Assembly (NCBI RefSeq): GCF_003112515.1
Contig: NZ_BEVZ01000006.1
Span: forward strand, 248,001-312,000
Reading direction: 5' to 3'
Source of the DNA: Streptomyces fragilis
Lineage (GTDB): Bacteria > Actinomycetota > Actinomycetes > Streptomycetales > Streptomycetaceae
DNA: 64,000 nucleotides
In this document: positions 7,849 to 21,135 of the stretch, in pieces
Numbering within the stretch: the stretch's first letter is position 1
Layout of the letters: the number at the start of each line of letters is the position of its first letter
Made by a program: the position numbers and the translations under genes
Notes under the pieces: model-generated
What the model saw: only the letters and a program-made list of their open reading frames with translations
What the model was told of the DNA's origin: nothing
The model's database searches: none

Positions 7849-8877
7849 GTGACGCTGCCACGGATCTCCCCCATGCTCGCGACCCCCGGCCGGCTTCCGC
7901 CCCCGGCGCTGGACGACCGGTGGGCCTACGAGACCAAGCAGGACGGCCAGCGCGCCGTGGTCTACGCCGAAGCCGACGGCACGCTCACCCTGCGGGCCCG
8001 CTCCGGCGAGGACATCACGGCCGCCTACCCCGAGCTCGCCCCGCTGGGGCGGGCCCTGGGCGGCGCCGCGGCGGTCCTGGACGGCGAGATCCTGGTCCTC
8101 GACGACCGGGGCCGCGCCGACTTCCAGCTGCTCCAGTCCCGCATGGGCCTCGCCCACTCCCCCGCCCTGGCTGCCCGCCGCGCCGCGGCCGCCCCCGCGC
8201 ACCTCGTGCTCTTCGACGTGATGCACCTGGGCGGTCGCTCCCTGCTGCGGCTGCCGTACGCGCGCCGCCGCGGCGAGCTCGAGGGGCTGGGCCTCGCCGG
8301 CCCGTTCTGGTCGACACCCGCCGCGGTCGTCGGCCACGGCGAGCGGGCCCTCGCCCTCACCCGTGAGCACGGCATGGAAGGGCTGGTGTGCAAGCGGCTC
8401 GACTCGGTGTACGAGCCGGGGGTGCGCTCGCGCGCCTGGATCAAGATCCGGCACATGACCGGCGTCGACGTGGTGGTGGGCGGCTGGATGCCGGGACGGG
8501 GGCGGCTCTCCGGGCTGCCGGGCGCGGTGCTGATGGGCCAGCGCGACCCCGAGGGGCTGCTGCGGTACGTGGGCAGCGTCGGCACCGGCTGGAGCGAGGC
8601 GGAGCGCGCGGACCTGGCCCGGCTGCTGGCCGCCGCGGCGACCGACGTCTGCCCGTTCACCCCGGCCCCGAAGGCGGCCGGGGCGCGCTGGGTGGTGCCG
8701 AGACTGGTCGGCGAGGTCCGCTACAGCACCCGGACCCGGGCGGGCATGCTGCGCCAGCCGTCCTGGCTGCGGCTGCGGCCCGACCTGGCCCCGGAGGAAT
8801 CGGCGGCGCACCTCCCGCCCGGCGCCGCCCGTCCCGCGGACGCGGACGCCGACGAGCGGGCCCACGAGGACGGCTAG
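7849..8877 (+). CDS. ATP-dependent DNA ligase (LigC/LigD-ligase-like)
   Basis: This 342-residue protein contains the adenylation domain and OB fold of a small ATP-dependent DNA ligase. The AMP-accepting lysine is K30 in motif I, ETKQDGQR. Motif III is seen in [11 protein letters not shown], motif IV in [11 protein letters not shown] and motif V in SRAWIKIRH. The C-terminal [24 protein letters not shown] is the OB-fold signature of LigD-type ligases. The GTG start is chosen because GGAG lies 9 bp upstream. No Ku, polymerase or nuclease gene is adjacent, so it is a stand-alone ligase of the LigC kind, probably for repair. Confidence 0.88.
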   Translation: MTLPRISPMLATPGRLPPPALDDRWAYETKQDGQRAVVYAEADGTLTLRARSGEDITAAYPELAPLGRALGGAAAVLDGEILVLDDRGRADFQLLQSRMGLAHSPALAARRAAAAPAHLVLFDVMHLGGRSLLRLPYARRRGELEGLGLAGPFWSTPAAVVGHGERALALTREHGMEGLVCKRLDSVYEPGVRSRAWIKIRHMTGVDVVVGGWMPGRGRLSGLPGAVLMGQRDPEGLLRYVGSVGTGWSEAERADLARLLAAAATDVCPFTPAPKAAGARWVVPRLVGEVRYSTRTRAGMLRQPSWLRLRPDLAPEESAAHLPPGAARPADADADERAHEDG

Positions 8878-8951
8878 GGTTCCGCTGGACCAGCGCGCCG
8901 CACTCACGTCACGGGCTCCACGGAGCCCTCGCCGACGGCTATCGTGGCCGC

Positions 8952-9887
8952 ATGTCGGCTCCCGAGATCGTCCGCATCGTCTCCCGCGACTCCCCGATGG
9001 CCCTCGCGCAGGTCGAGCGCGTCCGCGCCGAACTCGCGCTGCACCACCCCTCGACGCGCACCGAGGTCGTGCCGGTGAAGACCACCGGCGACAAGTGGAT
9101 GGGCGAGCTGTCCCAGGTGGAGGGCAAGGGCGCGTTCACCAAGGAGGTGGACGCCGCGCTGCTGGCCGGAGAGGCCGATCTCGCGGTCCACTGCGTCAAG
9201 GACATCCCCGCCGACCGTCCCCTGCCCGCCGGCACCGTCTTCGCCGCCTTCCTGCGCCGGGACGACGTCCGCGACGCGTTGATCCACCCGGGCGGACTGA
9301 CCCTCGACGAGCTCCCCCCGGGCACCCGGATCGGCACGTCCTCGGTGCGCCGGGTGGCCCAGCTGGCCGCCTCGCACCCGCATCTGACCTGCGTGCCGAT
9401 GCGCGGCAACGCCAACCGGCGGCTGGAGAAGCTGGCGGCCGGCGAGGCCGACGCGCTGCTGCTGGCGCTGTCCGGGCTGGAACGCATCGGCCGGACCGAC
9501 ACGGTGAGCGAGGTGCTCTCCACCGAGACGATGATGCCTCCGATCGGCGCGGGCATCCTCGCCCTCCAGTGCCGCGAGGAGGACACCGGCCTGATCGAGG
9601 CGGTCGGCGTCCTCGGCGACCCGGACACCCACCGGGAGGCGACCGCGGAGCGGATGTTCCTGCACGTCCTGCAGGGGCACTGCAACAGCCCGATCGCCGG
9701 CTTCGCCCGGGTCGACCGCACCGGCGAGCTCTCGCTGCGCGCCTGCGTCTTCACCCCCGACGGCAAGACGCGGCTGAACGCCCACGAGTGGGCCGGTCCC
9801 CTGGACCCGGCAACGCTGGGCACCTCGGTGGCGGTCACCCTGCTCCGCCAGGGCGCCCGGGAACTGATCGACTCGATCGAGCACTGA
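8952..9887 (+). CDS. hemC: Hydroxymethylbilane synthase (porphobilinogen deaminase)
   Basis: This 311-residue enzyme joins four porphobilinogen molecules into hydroxymethylbilane for tetrapyrrole synthesis. The dipyrromethane cofactor cysteine is C244 in [12 protein letters not shown]. The catalytic aspartate lies in HCVKDIP. Substrate-binding arginines are in [20 protein letters not shown] and [11 protein letters not shown]. All family residues appear intact. It stands alone, without hemA, hemB or hemD nearby, whereas Streptomyces normally keep a hemC in a heme operon, so this may be a second copy. That copy-number point is inference and cannot be checked within the window. Confidence 0.92.
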   Translation: MSAPEIVRIVSRDSPMALAQVERVRAELALHHPSTRTEVVPVKTTGDKWMGELSQVEGKGAFTKEVDAALLAGEADLAVHCVKDIPADRPLPAGTVFAAFLRRDDVRDALIHPGGLTLDELPPGTRIGTSSVRRVAQLAASHPHLTCVPMRGNANRRLEKLAAGEADALLLALSGLERIGRTDTVSEVLSTETMMPPIGAGILALQCREEDTGLIEAVGVLGDPDTHREATAERMFLHVLQGHCNSPIAGFARVDRTGELSLRACVFTPDGKTRLNAHEWAGPLDPATLGTSVAVTLLRQGARELIDSIEH

Positions 9888-9973
9888 GCCCAGGCCCCTC
9901 CCCCGGCCCTCGTCACCCCCTCGCTCCTCCTCCAGCACCCACTGATGACACTTTCGGGTTATTTGCCCGATTT

Positions 9974-9999
9974 GTTTGGCTTCCCCCGTTCGAGGGAAT
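9974..9999 (+). promoter_or_regulatory. SigB-type promoter upstream of sigma factor gene
   Basis: GTTT, a 16-bp spacer and GGGAAT match the form of Streptomyces SigB/SigH-family promoters (GTTT-N14-16-GGGTAY) except for one -10 base. It lies 134 bp before the start of a SigB-family sigma gene and within a locally AT-richer stretch. Autoregulation or cross-regulation by a sigma of the same family would fit. A small hairpin CGGG-TTATTTG-CCCG just upstream may end the hemC transcript. Confidence 0.5.
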
Positions 10000-10133
10000 T
10001 CCTCCACCAGTGCTTCGGACAGGAGGCACGGCCGCGGGAGGGGCCTGCACGGCCCCCGGCGTCCCGGACCTGTCCGTGAGCGCCTCTCTCCCGCGGTGAC
10101 CGCCCTGCCGGCCCAGCCGAGGGAGGTGCCCGT

Positions 10134-10955
10134 ATGCCGGCCACCAGCACCACCCGCACCCGGACCACCCGGTCCCGCGGCCATCCGCACGACGACGCCC
10201 CGGACACCGCGGCGGACTTCGCCCGCCTGGCGTCCCTGCCGGAAGGCCCCGAACGCCGCGCCCTGCGCGACGATCTGGTCCGCGCCTGGCTCCCCATGGC
10301 CGAGCGCATCGCCGTCAACTTCCGCGGCCGCGGCGAGGCCCTGGAGGACCTCTACCAGGTGGCCGCGCTCGGCCTCGTCAAGGCCGTCGACCACTACGAC
10401 CCCGCGCGCGGCTGCGCCTTCGAGTCGTACGCCGTGCCGACCGTCACCGGTGAGATCAAACGCCACTTCCGCGACCACCTGTGGACCCTGCACGTGCCCC
10501 GGCGGGTGCAGGACCTACGCAACCGGGTCAGGCGGGCGGCCAAGGAGCTGTCCCAGACCACCCAGGGCCGCTCGCCCACGATCACCGAGATCTCCGCGTA
10601 CACCGGGCTCACCGAGGACGAGGTGCGCACGGGCATGGAGGCCCTGGAGTGCTTCCACGCCCTGTCCCTGGAGGCGGAGCTGCCCGGCACCGAGGGGTAC
10701 GCGCTGGAGGACGCGCTGGGGTCGGTCGAGACCGGTTACGACCTGGTGGTGGACCGGGTGGCGGTGCGGCCCTGCCTGGAGGCCCTCTCCGAGCGGGACC
10801 GGGTCATCCTCTACCTGCGGTTCTTCCGCGGGATGACGCAGAGCCGGATCGCCCAGCAGCTCGGCATCTCGCAGATGCACGTGTCGCGGCTGCTCAGCGG
10901 CTGCTTCGACCGGCTGCGCGCGGAGCTGGACGTGACCGGGGAGGAAGGCTGGTGA
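10134..10955 (+). CDS. SigB/SigF-family RNA polymerase sigma factor
   Basis: This 273-residue group 3 sigma factor has region 2 (VAALGLVKAVDHYDPARG, core binding and -10 recognition, about residues 60-110), region 3 (VPRRVQDLRNRVRRAAKEL) and region 4 (MTQSRIAQQLGISQMHVSRL, the -35 recognition helix-turn-helix near residue 240). Such sigma factors in Streptomyces serve osmotic, oxidative and developmental stress and are held by GHKL anti-sigma factors. It is strikingly similar to the sigma encoded at 25247-26104, including the N-terminal HDDAPDTAA. GGGAGG lies before the ATG. No anti-sigma gene is adjacent. Confidence 0.93.
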   Translation: MPATSTTRTRTTRSRGHPHDDAPDTAADFARLASLPEGPERRALRDDLVRAWLPMAERIAVNFRGRGEALEDLYQVAALGLVKAVDHYDPARGCAFESYAVPTVTGEIKRHFRDHLWTLHVPRRVQDLRNRVRRAAKELSQTTQGRSPTITEISAYTGLTEDEVRTGMEALECFHALSLEAELPGTEGYALEDALGSVETGYDLVVDRVAVRPCLEALSERDRVILYLRFFRGMTQSRIAQQLGISQMHVSRLLSGCFDRLRAELDVTGEEGW

Positions 10956-11095
10956 GGACCGCAGCGCCCGCCCCGTCCGTCCCGGGAGCCGGGGCCACGG
11001 CTCCGGCCCCGGAGACGGCAGTCGCCCGGCCTCGCGGCCGGGCGGCTGGGACGGGCTCACTGCCGAACCGTCCCGGGAGCCGTTCGAAAGCGAGC

Positions 11096-11512
11096 TCAGT
11101 GACCGGAGTGACCGGGCCCGGCGGCGTTGAAACGCGAGCGGGCGACGGGCCGGCCGGCCGGGGCGCGCCGACGGACCAGTGCCTCCTCGAGGGCCGTCCG
11201 GATCTCCTCGGGAAGATCACCGGTGCGCGCCCACAGGAGCACCGTCTCGGCGACCTGGCGCAGCTTGACGTTGGTGTGCTGGGAGACCTCCTTGAGCACC
11301 GCCCAGCCCTGGTCGGGCGTCACCCGTGCGAGTGCGACCAGGCTGCCGATCGCCTGGTCCACCACCGCGTGGGAGGTGACCGCCTCCTTGAGCTGGGCGA
11401 CCTCGGCCTCCAGGGCGAACACCCGGTCGGCGGCGGCCCCGGCGACGGTCTCCGGCGGCGCGGCGCGCAGCGGGTCCTGCTCGCTGTCACCCGGACGGTC
11501 CTGCGTGCGCAT
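11096..11512 (-). CDS. ANTAR-domain RNA-binding protein
   Basis: This 138-residue protein has a coiled-coil start (VFALEAEVAQLKEAVTSHAVVDQAIGSL) leading into an ANTAR domain. ANTAR domains bind paired hairpins in nascent RNA to stop termination. The core runs through GWAVLKEVSQHTNVKLRQVAET, followed by LPEEIRTALEEALVRRR. No GAF or receiver domain is fused, so its signal input would come through another protein. It converges with the sigma factor gene and is divergent from the VOC gene. Its RNA targets are unknown. Confidence 0.85.
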   Translation of the reverse strand: MRTQDRPGDSEQDPLRAAPPETVAGAAADRVFALEAEVAQLKEAVTSHAVVDQAIGSLVALARVTPDQGWAVLKEVSQHTNVKLRQVAETVLLWARTGDLPEEIRTALEEALVRRRAPAGRPVARSRFNAAGPGHSGH

Positions 11513-11754
11513 CGTGACCTCCGGCGTCCGGCGTAGGCTCCCGTGGGCGCCTCGGGCTCATCTCCCTCCTTTACATCGTCGCCATTCGTCCGGCCGCCTG
11601 CCACCGGGAGGGGACCGGGCGACGGCCACCGTTTCGGCGGAAGGGCCCGGGTACTCGACAGGCACCGGCACCCGGTCCGGCCGGACACTGGTGTCCACCC
11701 GGTGTGCGCCGGTCCTCGCCCGGGCGCCCTCCTACTCCAGGACGTGGGACTGCC

Positions 11755-12591
11755 ATGACTGCCATGAACGACGACAGCACGCCCCTCGCCCCGCGTGCCG
11801 GTGGGCGGCGCTCGACGCGCACCATCTCGGGCGCGCCCATCTGGGTGAGTCTGACCAGCCACGACCTGGCCGCGACCCAGAAGTTCTACACCGCGGTGCT
11901 GGGCTGGGAGTGGCGGACGATAAAGCTCGGGGACCTCTTCCGGGTGGCCGAGGTGGACGGCGTGCCGGTCGCCGGGGTCGCGGCCCTCGCCGGCCAGTGG
12001 CACATGGCGGTCAGCTGGACGGCCTACTTCGCGGTGGAGAGCGCCGACGCGACGGCCTCCCGGGTCCAGGAGCGCGGGGGCACCCTGGCGGTCGGGCCGC
12101 TGTCGCTGCCGCCCGGCCGCACCGCCCTCCTCGCCGACCGGGACGGCGCCACCTTCGGCATCTGGGAGGGCGAGATCTCCGGTTCCTGGGACGCCTGGCG
12201 CAAGGCCGCCCCGGTCCTCGTCCGGCTGCGCACCCGGGACGCCTTCGACTCGGCGATCTTCTACGGCGAGGTGTTCGAGTGGGCCTCCGGCCGGCCCGGG
12301 GGCTGCGAGGTCCGCTACGACGGCGAGGAGGTGGTGGTGATCAACAACGGCGAGGAGGTGGCGCGGATCGAGTCCGGCGCCCTCGGCGCCGCGCCCGACC
12401 CCAGCATCCGGCCGCACTGGCAGGTGCACTTCGCGGTCGAGGACGTCGTCTCCTGCGTCCGGGCCGCCGAGGCGAACGGCGGGTCGGTGCTCCGGTCCAC
12501 CGATCGTGAGGCGGTGCTGCGCGACCCGGAGGGCGCCCTGTTCACCATCTACCACCGGCCGACCGGGCCGCTCGGCGGCCGGGTTCCCTGA
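11755..12591 (+). CDS. VOC-family protein with two glyoxalase-like domains
   Basis: This protein of about 278 residues carries two vicinal-oxygen-chelate modules. The first begins at APIWVSLTSHDLAATQKFYTAVLGWEW (split here as the family's opening strand and helix) and ends with DRDGATFGIWEGE. The second contains FDSAIFYGEVFEWAS and ends with DPEGALFTIYH. The fold serves glyoxalases, dioxygenases and antibiotic-binding proteins. The paired layout resembles the family often listed as a hydroxylase or as CFP30-like. The function is not assignable. The ATG chosen is the first of MTAMNDD; the third codon after it is a second possible ATG. Confidence 0.8.
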   Translation: MTAMNDDSTPLAPRAGGRRSTRTISGAPIWVSLTSHDLAATQKFYTAVLGWEWRTIKLGDLFRVAEVDGVPVAGVAALAGQWHMAVSWTAYFAVESADATASRVQERGGTLAVGPLSLPPGRTALLADRDGATFGIWEGEISGSWDAWRKAAPVLVRLRTRDAFDSAIFYGEVFEWASGRPGGCEVRYDGEEVVVINNGEEVARIESGALGAAPDPSIRPHWQVHFAVEDVVSCVRAAEANGGSVLRSTDREAVLRDPEGALFTIYHRPTGPLGGRVP

Positions 12592-12630
12592 CCGCGGACC
12601 GTCCGCGCAGGACGGCGCACGACGGACACC

Positions 12631-12688
12631 GTGAACACGCCGTTGCGGCGGCGACCCGGCCGGGTCGCCGCCGCAACGGCGTGTTCAC
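12631..12688. repeat. 58-bp perfect palindrome without loop
   Basis: The left arm (12631-12659, starting GTGAACACGCCGTTGC) is the exact reverse complement of the right arm (12660-12688, ending GTGTTCAC), so 29 bp pair with no unpaired base. It fills the gap between two converging genes and probably acts as a two-way terminator. A perfect arm of this length is unusual. Confidence 0.9.
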
Positions 12689-12722
12689 CGCGTTCCGCCG
12701 GCGCCGCCGGCACGGCTTCCCC

Positions 12723-14866
<2,144 letters not shown>

Positions 14867-14870
<4 letters not shown>

Positions 14871-15391
14871 CGCGTCACCACGCTCTCGTGCACGGCGGCG
14901 GCCTCCGGCGGCGGCGCGGACCCGGCCAGGGCCAGCACGCGCTGCTCCTCCCGCGGCAGGTCCAGCGCCTCGGTGACCAGCGGATCGGGGCCGACCGGCA
15001 CCAGCGGGACCCGCTCGCCGGAGCGGGCGCGCCGGGTGAACCAGATGATCCGGCCGGCGCCCGTGTCACAGCAGCCCCAGCCGTCGCTGTGCGTGGCGAT
15101 GTGGGTCAGGCAGGGGCGCAGCTCGAGGTCGGGGCGGAGGTTGCGGTCGTTCTGCCCGACCGCGGTGATCAGGTGCTGACCGTTCCACCACATCTCGATC
15201 GAGGTCCTCTTGTCGACGGCGTGCTCGTCGATGGCGTGCAGCAGCACCTCGGCGCCGCGGCGGACCGGTTCGACCAGGTTGTCCAGGCTCCAGAACCGGA
15301 GATGGGCGGCCAGGATCCGGCCGACCTGGTCGACCCGTTGCGGACCGACCTCCACGTCGAGGTGGTAGTAGCAGGGCACTGCGGTCTTCAT
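14867..15391 (-). CDS. Degenerate GHKL (RsbW-like) ATPase-fold protein
   Basis: I identify this 174-residue protein only by fold. The order of helix, strand and glycine-containing turn (LLHAIDEHAV, TSIEMWWNGQHLITAV, then IATHSDGWGCCDTGAGRIIWF) mirrors RsbW-like anti-sigma kinases. In those the last part reads WG-x-x-x-T-G-x-G-K-x-x-W. The N-box asparagine expected in E-L-V-x-N-A is absent (EVLLHA), so ATP binding is doubtful. The gene is coupled to glgX by a 4-bp overlap and is divergent from a DUF5133 gene. A regulatory, perhaps protein-binding, role for the glucan module is inference. Confidence 0.55.
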
Positions 15392-15641
15392 CTCGTTGGC
15401 TCCTCACCGGCGAAGCTCCCCGCCTCCTCGTGCCACTTGGCGGACACGATCCCCGAACACGAAGCGTGAGCGGTGTTCGCTTCTGAGTCACCTTCAGGGT
15501 GAGAGTCTTACGCCGTTCGTGCAACCCGGGACGACTCCAGCGGTCGTTGAACCACCAACAAGACGCTGCGTGGTCCCATGTGCACCATGGGTGACAAGCC
15601 TGCCCAGCAACCGTCCGAAGCATCGAGAGGGGGCCCGCCCC
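15392..15641. promoter_or_regulatory. Divergent control region of the two alpha-glucan operons
   Basis: This 250-bp gap separates the glgX operon from the DUF5133-glgE-treS-mak-glgB operon and must hold promoters for both. It is AT-richer than its surroundings. It contains an inverted repeat GAACAC-N12-GTGTTC (15455-15478) and a TCACC/GGTGA pair (about 15488-15502). No convincing SigB-type promoter with a 14-16-bp spacer was found. Confidence 0.5.
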
Positions 15642-15959
15642 ATGCTGCTCCCGGCCAAGGCCGAAGTGGCCCGCGACCTCAGCCGGTACCGGGCCTGGGA
15701 ACGGGTGATGCTCGCATCCCCCGCCGACCCGGCGGTGCGCGACCGCTTCGAGGACTCGGGCTATGCCCTGTGCGCCCTGATGGGGAAGCGCTGCGCGCGC
15801 GAGGCGGCGGACGCCGCCGAGCGCTACCTGCGCTCCGGTCCCGTCTCCTACCTGCGGCAGGAGCGGCGCGGGGCGCCGCTCCTCCGCGGGCGGCGGACCT
15901 CCGGCCGGCCGGGCCGGCGCGGCCCTCCGGGCGGACGCCGTTCGCCCACGGGCCGGTAG
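15642..15959 (+). CDS. DUF5133-like small protein, first copy
   Basis: This 105-residue protein begins MLLPAKAEVARDLSRYR and carries FEDSGYALCALMGKRCAREA, matching the Streptomyces DUF5133 pattern (ML-x-P, then ED-x-x-Y-x-LC-x-x-x-G-x-R). The second half is Arg/Gly/Pro-rich and looks disordered. A related copy is encoded at 24925-25242. The function is unknown. It is the first gene of the glgE operon, 56 bp before glgE, with GAGAGGGGG upstream of the ATG. Confidence 0.7.
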   Translation: MLLPAKAEVARDLSRYRAWERVMLASPADPAVRDRFEDSGYALCALMGKRCAREAADAAERYLRSGPVSYLRQERRGAPLLRGRRTSGRPGRRGPPGGRRSPTGR

Positions 15960-16015
15960 ACGCCACCGGCCCCGCCCCGATTCCTCCCCGGTATCCCGCT
16001 CACGAAGGCAGAACC

Positions 16016-19737
<3,722 letters not shown>

Positions 19738-19762
19738 GCCTGAGCCCGCGAAAGGACACGCC

Positions 19763-21127
19763 ATGACGAAGACAGCATCGCTCCGCACCGCCCGCCCGGT
19801 CGCCGCCGAGCCCATGGCCTCCCTCAAGGGGCTGTTGCTCGAGTGGCTGCCACAGCAGCGCTGGTTCGCGGGCAAGGACCGGCCCGTGACCGATCTGAAG
19901 CTGCTGTCCATGACGGAGCTGCACCCGGGCTGCCTGCACCTGCTGGTGCACGCCGAGCACACCGGCCCGGCCACCCCGGGCGCCTCCCGTCCCGGCGACT
20001 GCTACCAGCTGCTGCTGGGGGCCCGCCGCGAGCTGCCGCCGCGGCTGGCGGAGGCGTTCATCGGCCGGGCCGGCACCGGCCCGCTGGCCGGCATGGCGGT
20101 CTACGACGCCCTGCGCGAGCCGCGTTCGGCGGCGCTGCTGCTCGACCGGCTGCGCCACCCCGGCACCACCGGGCCGCTCAGCTTCGAACGCGACACCAGC
20201 GTCTGCCTGCCGGCCGGGCTCGCCCCGCGGCTCCTCGCCGCCGAGCAGTCCAACACCTCGCTGGTCTACGGCGACCAGTACATCCTCAAGGTGTTCCGCC
20301 GGATCCAGCCCGGCATCAACCCGGACTGGGAGGTGCCGTGGGCGCTGGCGCGCACGGGCTGCACCCGGGTGCCCGCGCCGACCGCCTGGTTCCGCACCTC
20401 GCAGCCCTTCGAGGCCACCCTCGGCGTACTGCAGCCGTTCCTGCCCTCCGCGACGGACGGCTGGACGCTCGGCCTGAACGCGCTGGCCGCGGAGAACGAC
20501 TTCACCCGTGAGGCGCACGCCCTGGGCCTGGCCACCGCGGAGGTCCACCAGGCGCTGGCGGCCGCGTTCCCGCAGGGCCAGTTCGGCCCGGAGGCCGCGC
20601 CGCAGAAGGGCCGGCTCGCCCAGGAGATGACCGAGCGGCTGCACGCCACCGCCCGCGCCGTGCCGGACCTGCGGCCGTACGTGCCGGGGCTGTCGGCGGC
20701 GTTCGCCTCGCTGGAGGCTGACCGGCCGGCCCAGCGCATCCACGGCGACCTGCACCTGGGGCAGGTGCTGCGGGCCGGCAGCCGGTGGTTCGTCATCGAC
20801 TTCGAGGGCGAGCCGTCCCGGCCGCTGGCGGAGCGCCGCAGCGCGCACTCCCCGGTGCGCGACGTGGCGGGCATGCTGCGTTCCTTCGACTACGCGGCCC
20901 GCACCCGCCGGCCGTGGCACCCCGAGTGGGCCCGGCAGTGCCGTGAGGCCTACTGCGCGGGGTACGCGCGCGGCTCGGGGTGGGACCCCCGCGACGAGCC
21001 CGGCGTACTGCGCGCCTACGAGACCGACCGGGCGGTGTACGAGGTCCTCTACGAGGCCAAGCACCGGCCGGACTGGCTCCCCGTTCCGATGGCAGCGATC
21101 CGGCGTCTCGCCGTTCTAGGAGGCTGA
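19763..21127 (+). CDS. mak: Maltokinase
   Basis: This 454-residue kinase (also called Pep2) phosphorylates maltose at C1 with ATP to give alpha-maltose-1-phosphate, the GlgE donor. It has an aminoglycoside-phosphotransferase-like fold. The catalytic loop is IHGDLHLGQVL and the metal-binding motif is VIDFEGEPSRP, the form seen in maltokinases. The N-terminal lobe includes LPQQRWFAGKDRPV, a maltokinase hallmark. It lies 25 bp after treS and 8 bp before glgB in one operon. The ribosome site of glgB is inside its last codons. Confidence 0.94.
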   Translation: MTKTASLRTARPVAAEPMASLKGLLLEWLPQQRWFAGKDRPVTDLKLLSMTELHPGCLHLLVHAEHTGPATPGASRPGDCYQLLLGARRELPPRLAEAFIGRAGTGPLAGMAVYDALREPRSAALLLDRLRHPGTTGPLSFERDTSVCLPAGLAPRLLAAEQSNTSLVYGDQYILKVFRRIQPGINPDWEVPWALARTGCTRVPAPTAWFRTSQPFEATLGVLQPFLPSATDGWTLGLNALAAENDFTREAHALGLATAEVHQALAAAFPQGQFGPEAAPQKGRLAQEMTERLHATARAVPDLRPYVPGLSAAFASLEADRPAQRIHGDLHLGQVLRAGSRWFVIDFEGEPSRPLAERRSAHSPVRDVAGMLRSFDYAARTRRPWHPEWARQCREAYCAGYARGSGWDPRDEPGVLRAYETDRAVYEVLYEAKHRPDWLPVPMAAIRRLAVLGG

Positions 21128-21135
21128 ACCCGACC

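Noticed and set aside
12631-12688. Palindrome as the end of an insertion sequence
   Set aside because: No transposase, no second copy and no target-site duplication were found.
15473-15502. SigB-type promoter (GTGT ... GGGTGA) before the glgE operon
   Set aside because: The spacer would be 20 bp, outside the accepted 14-16.
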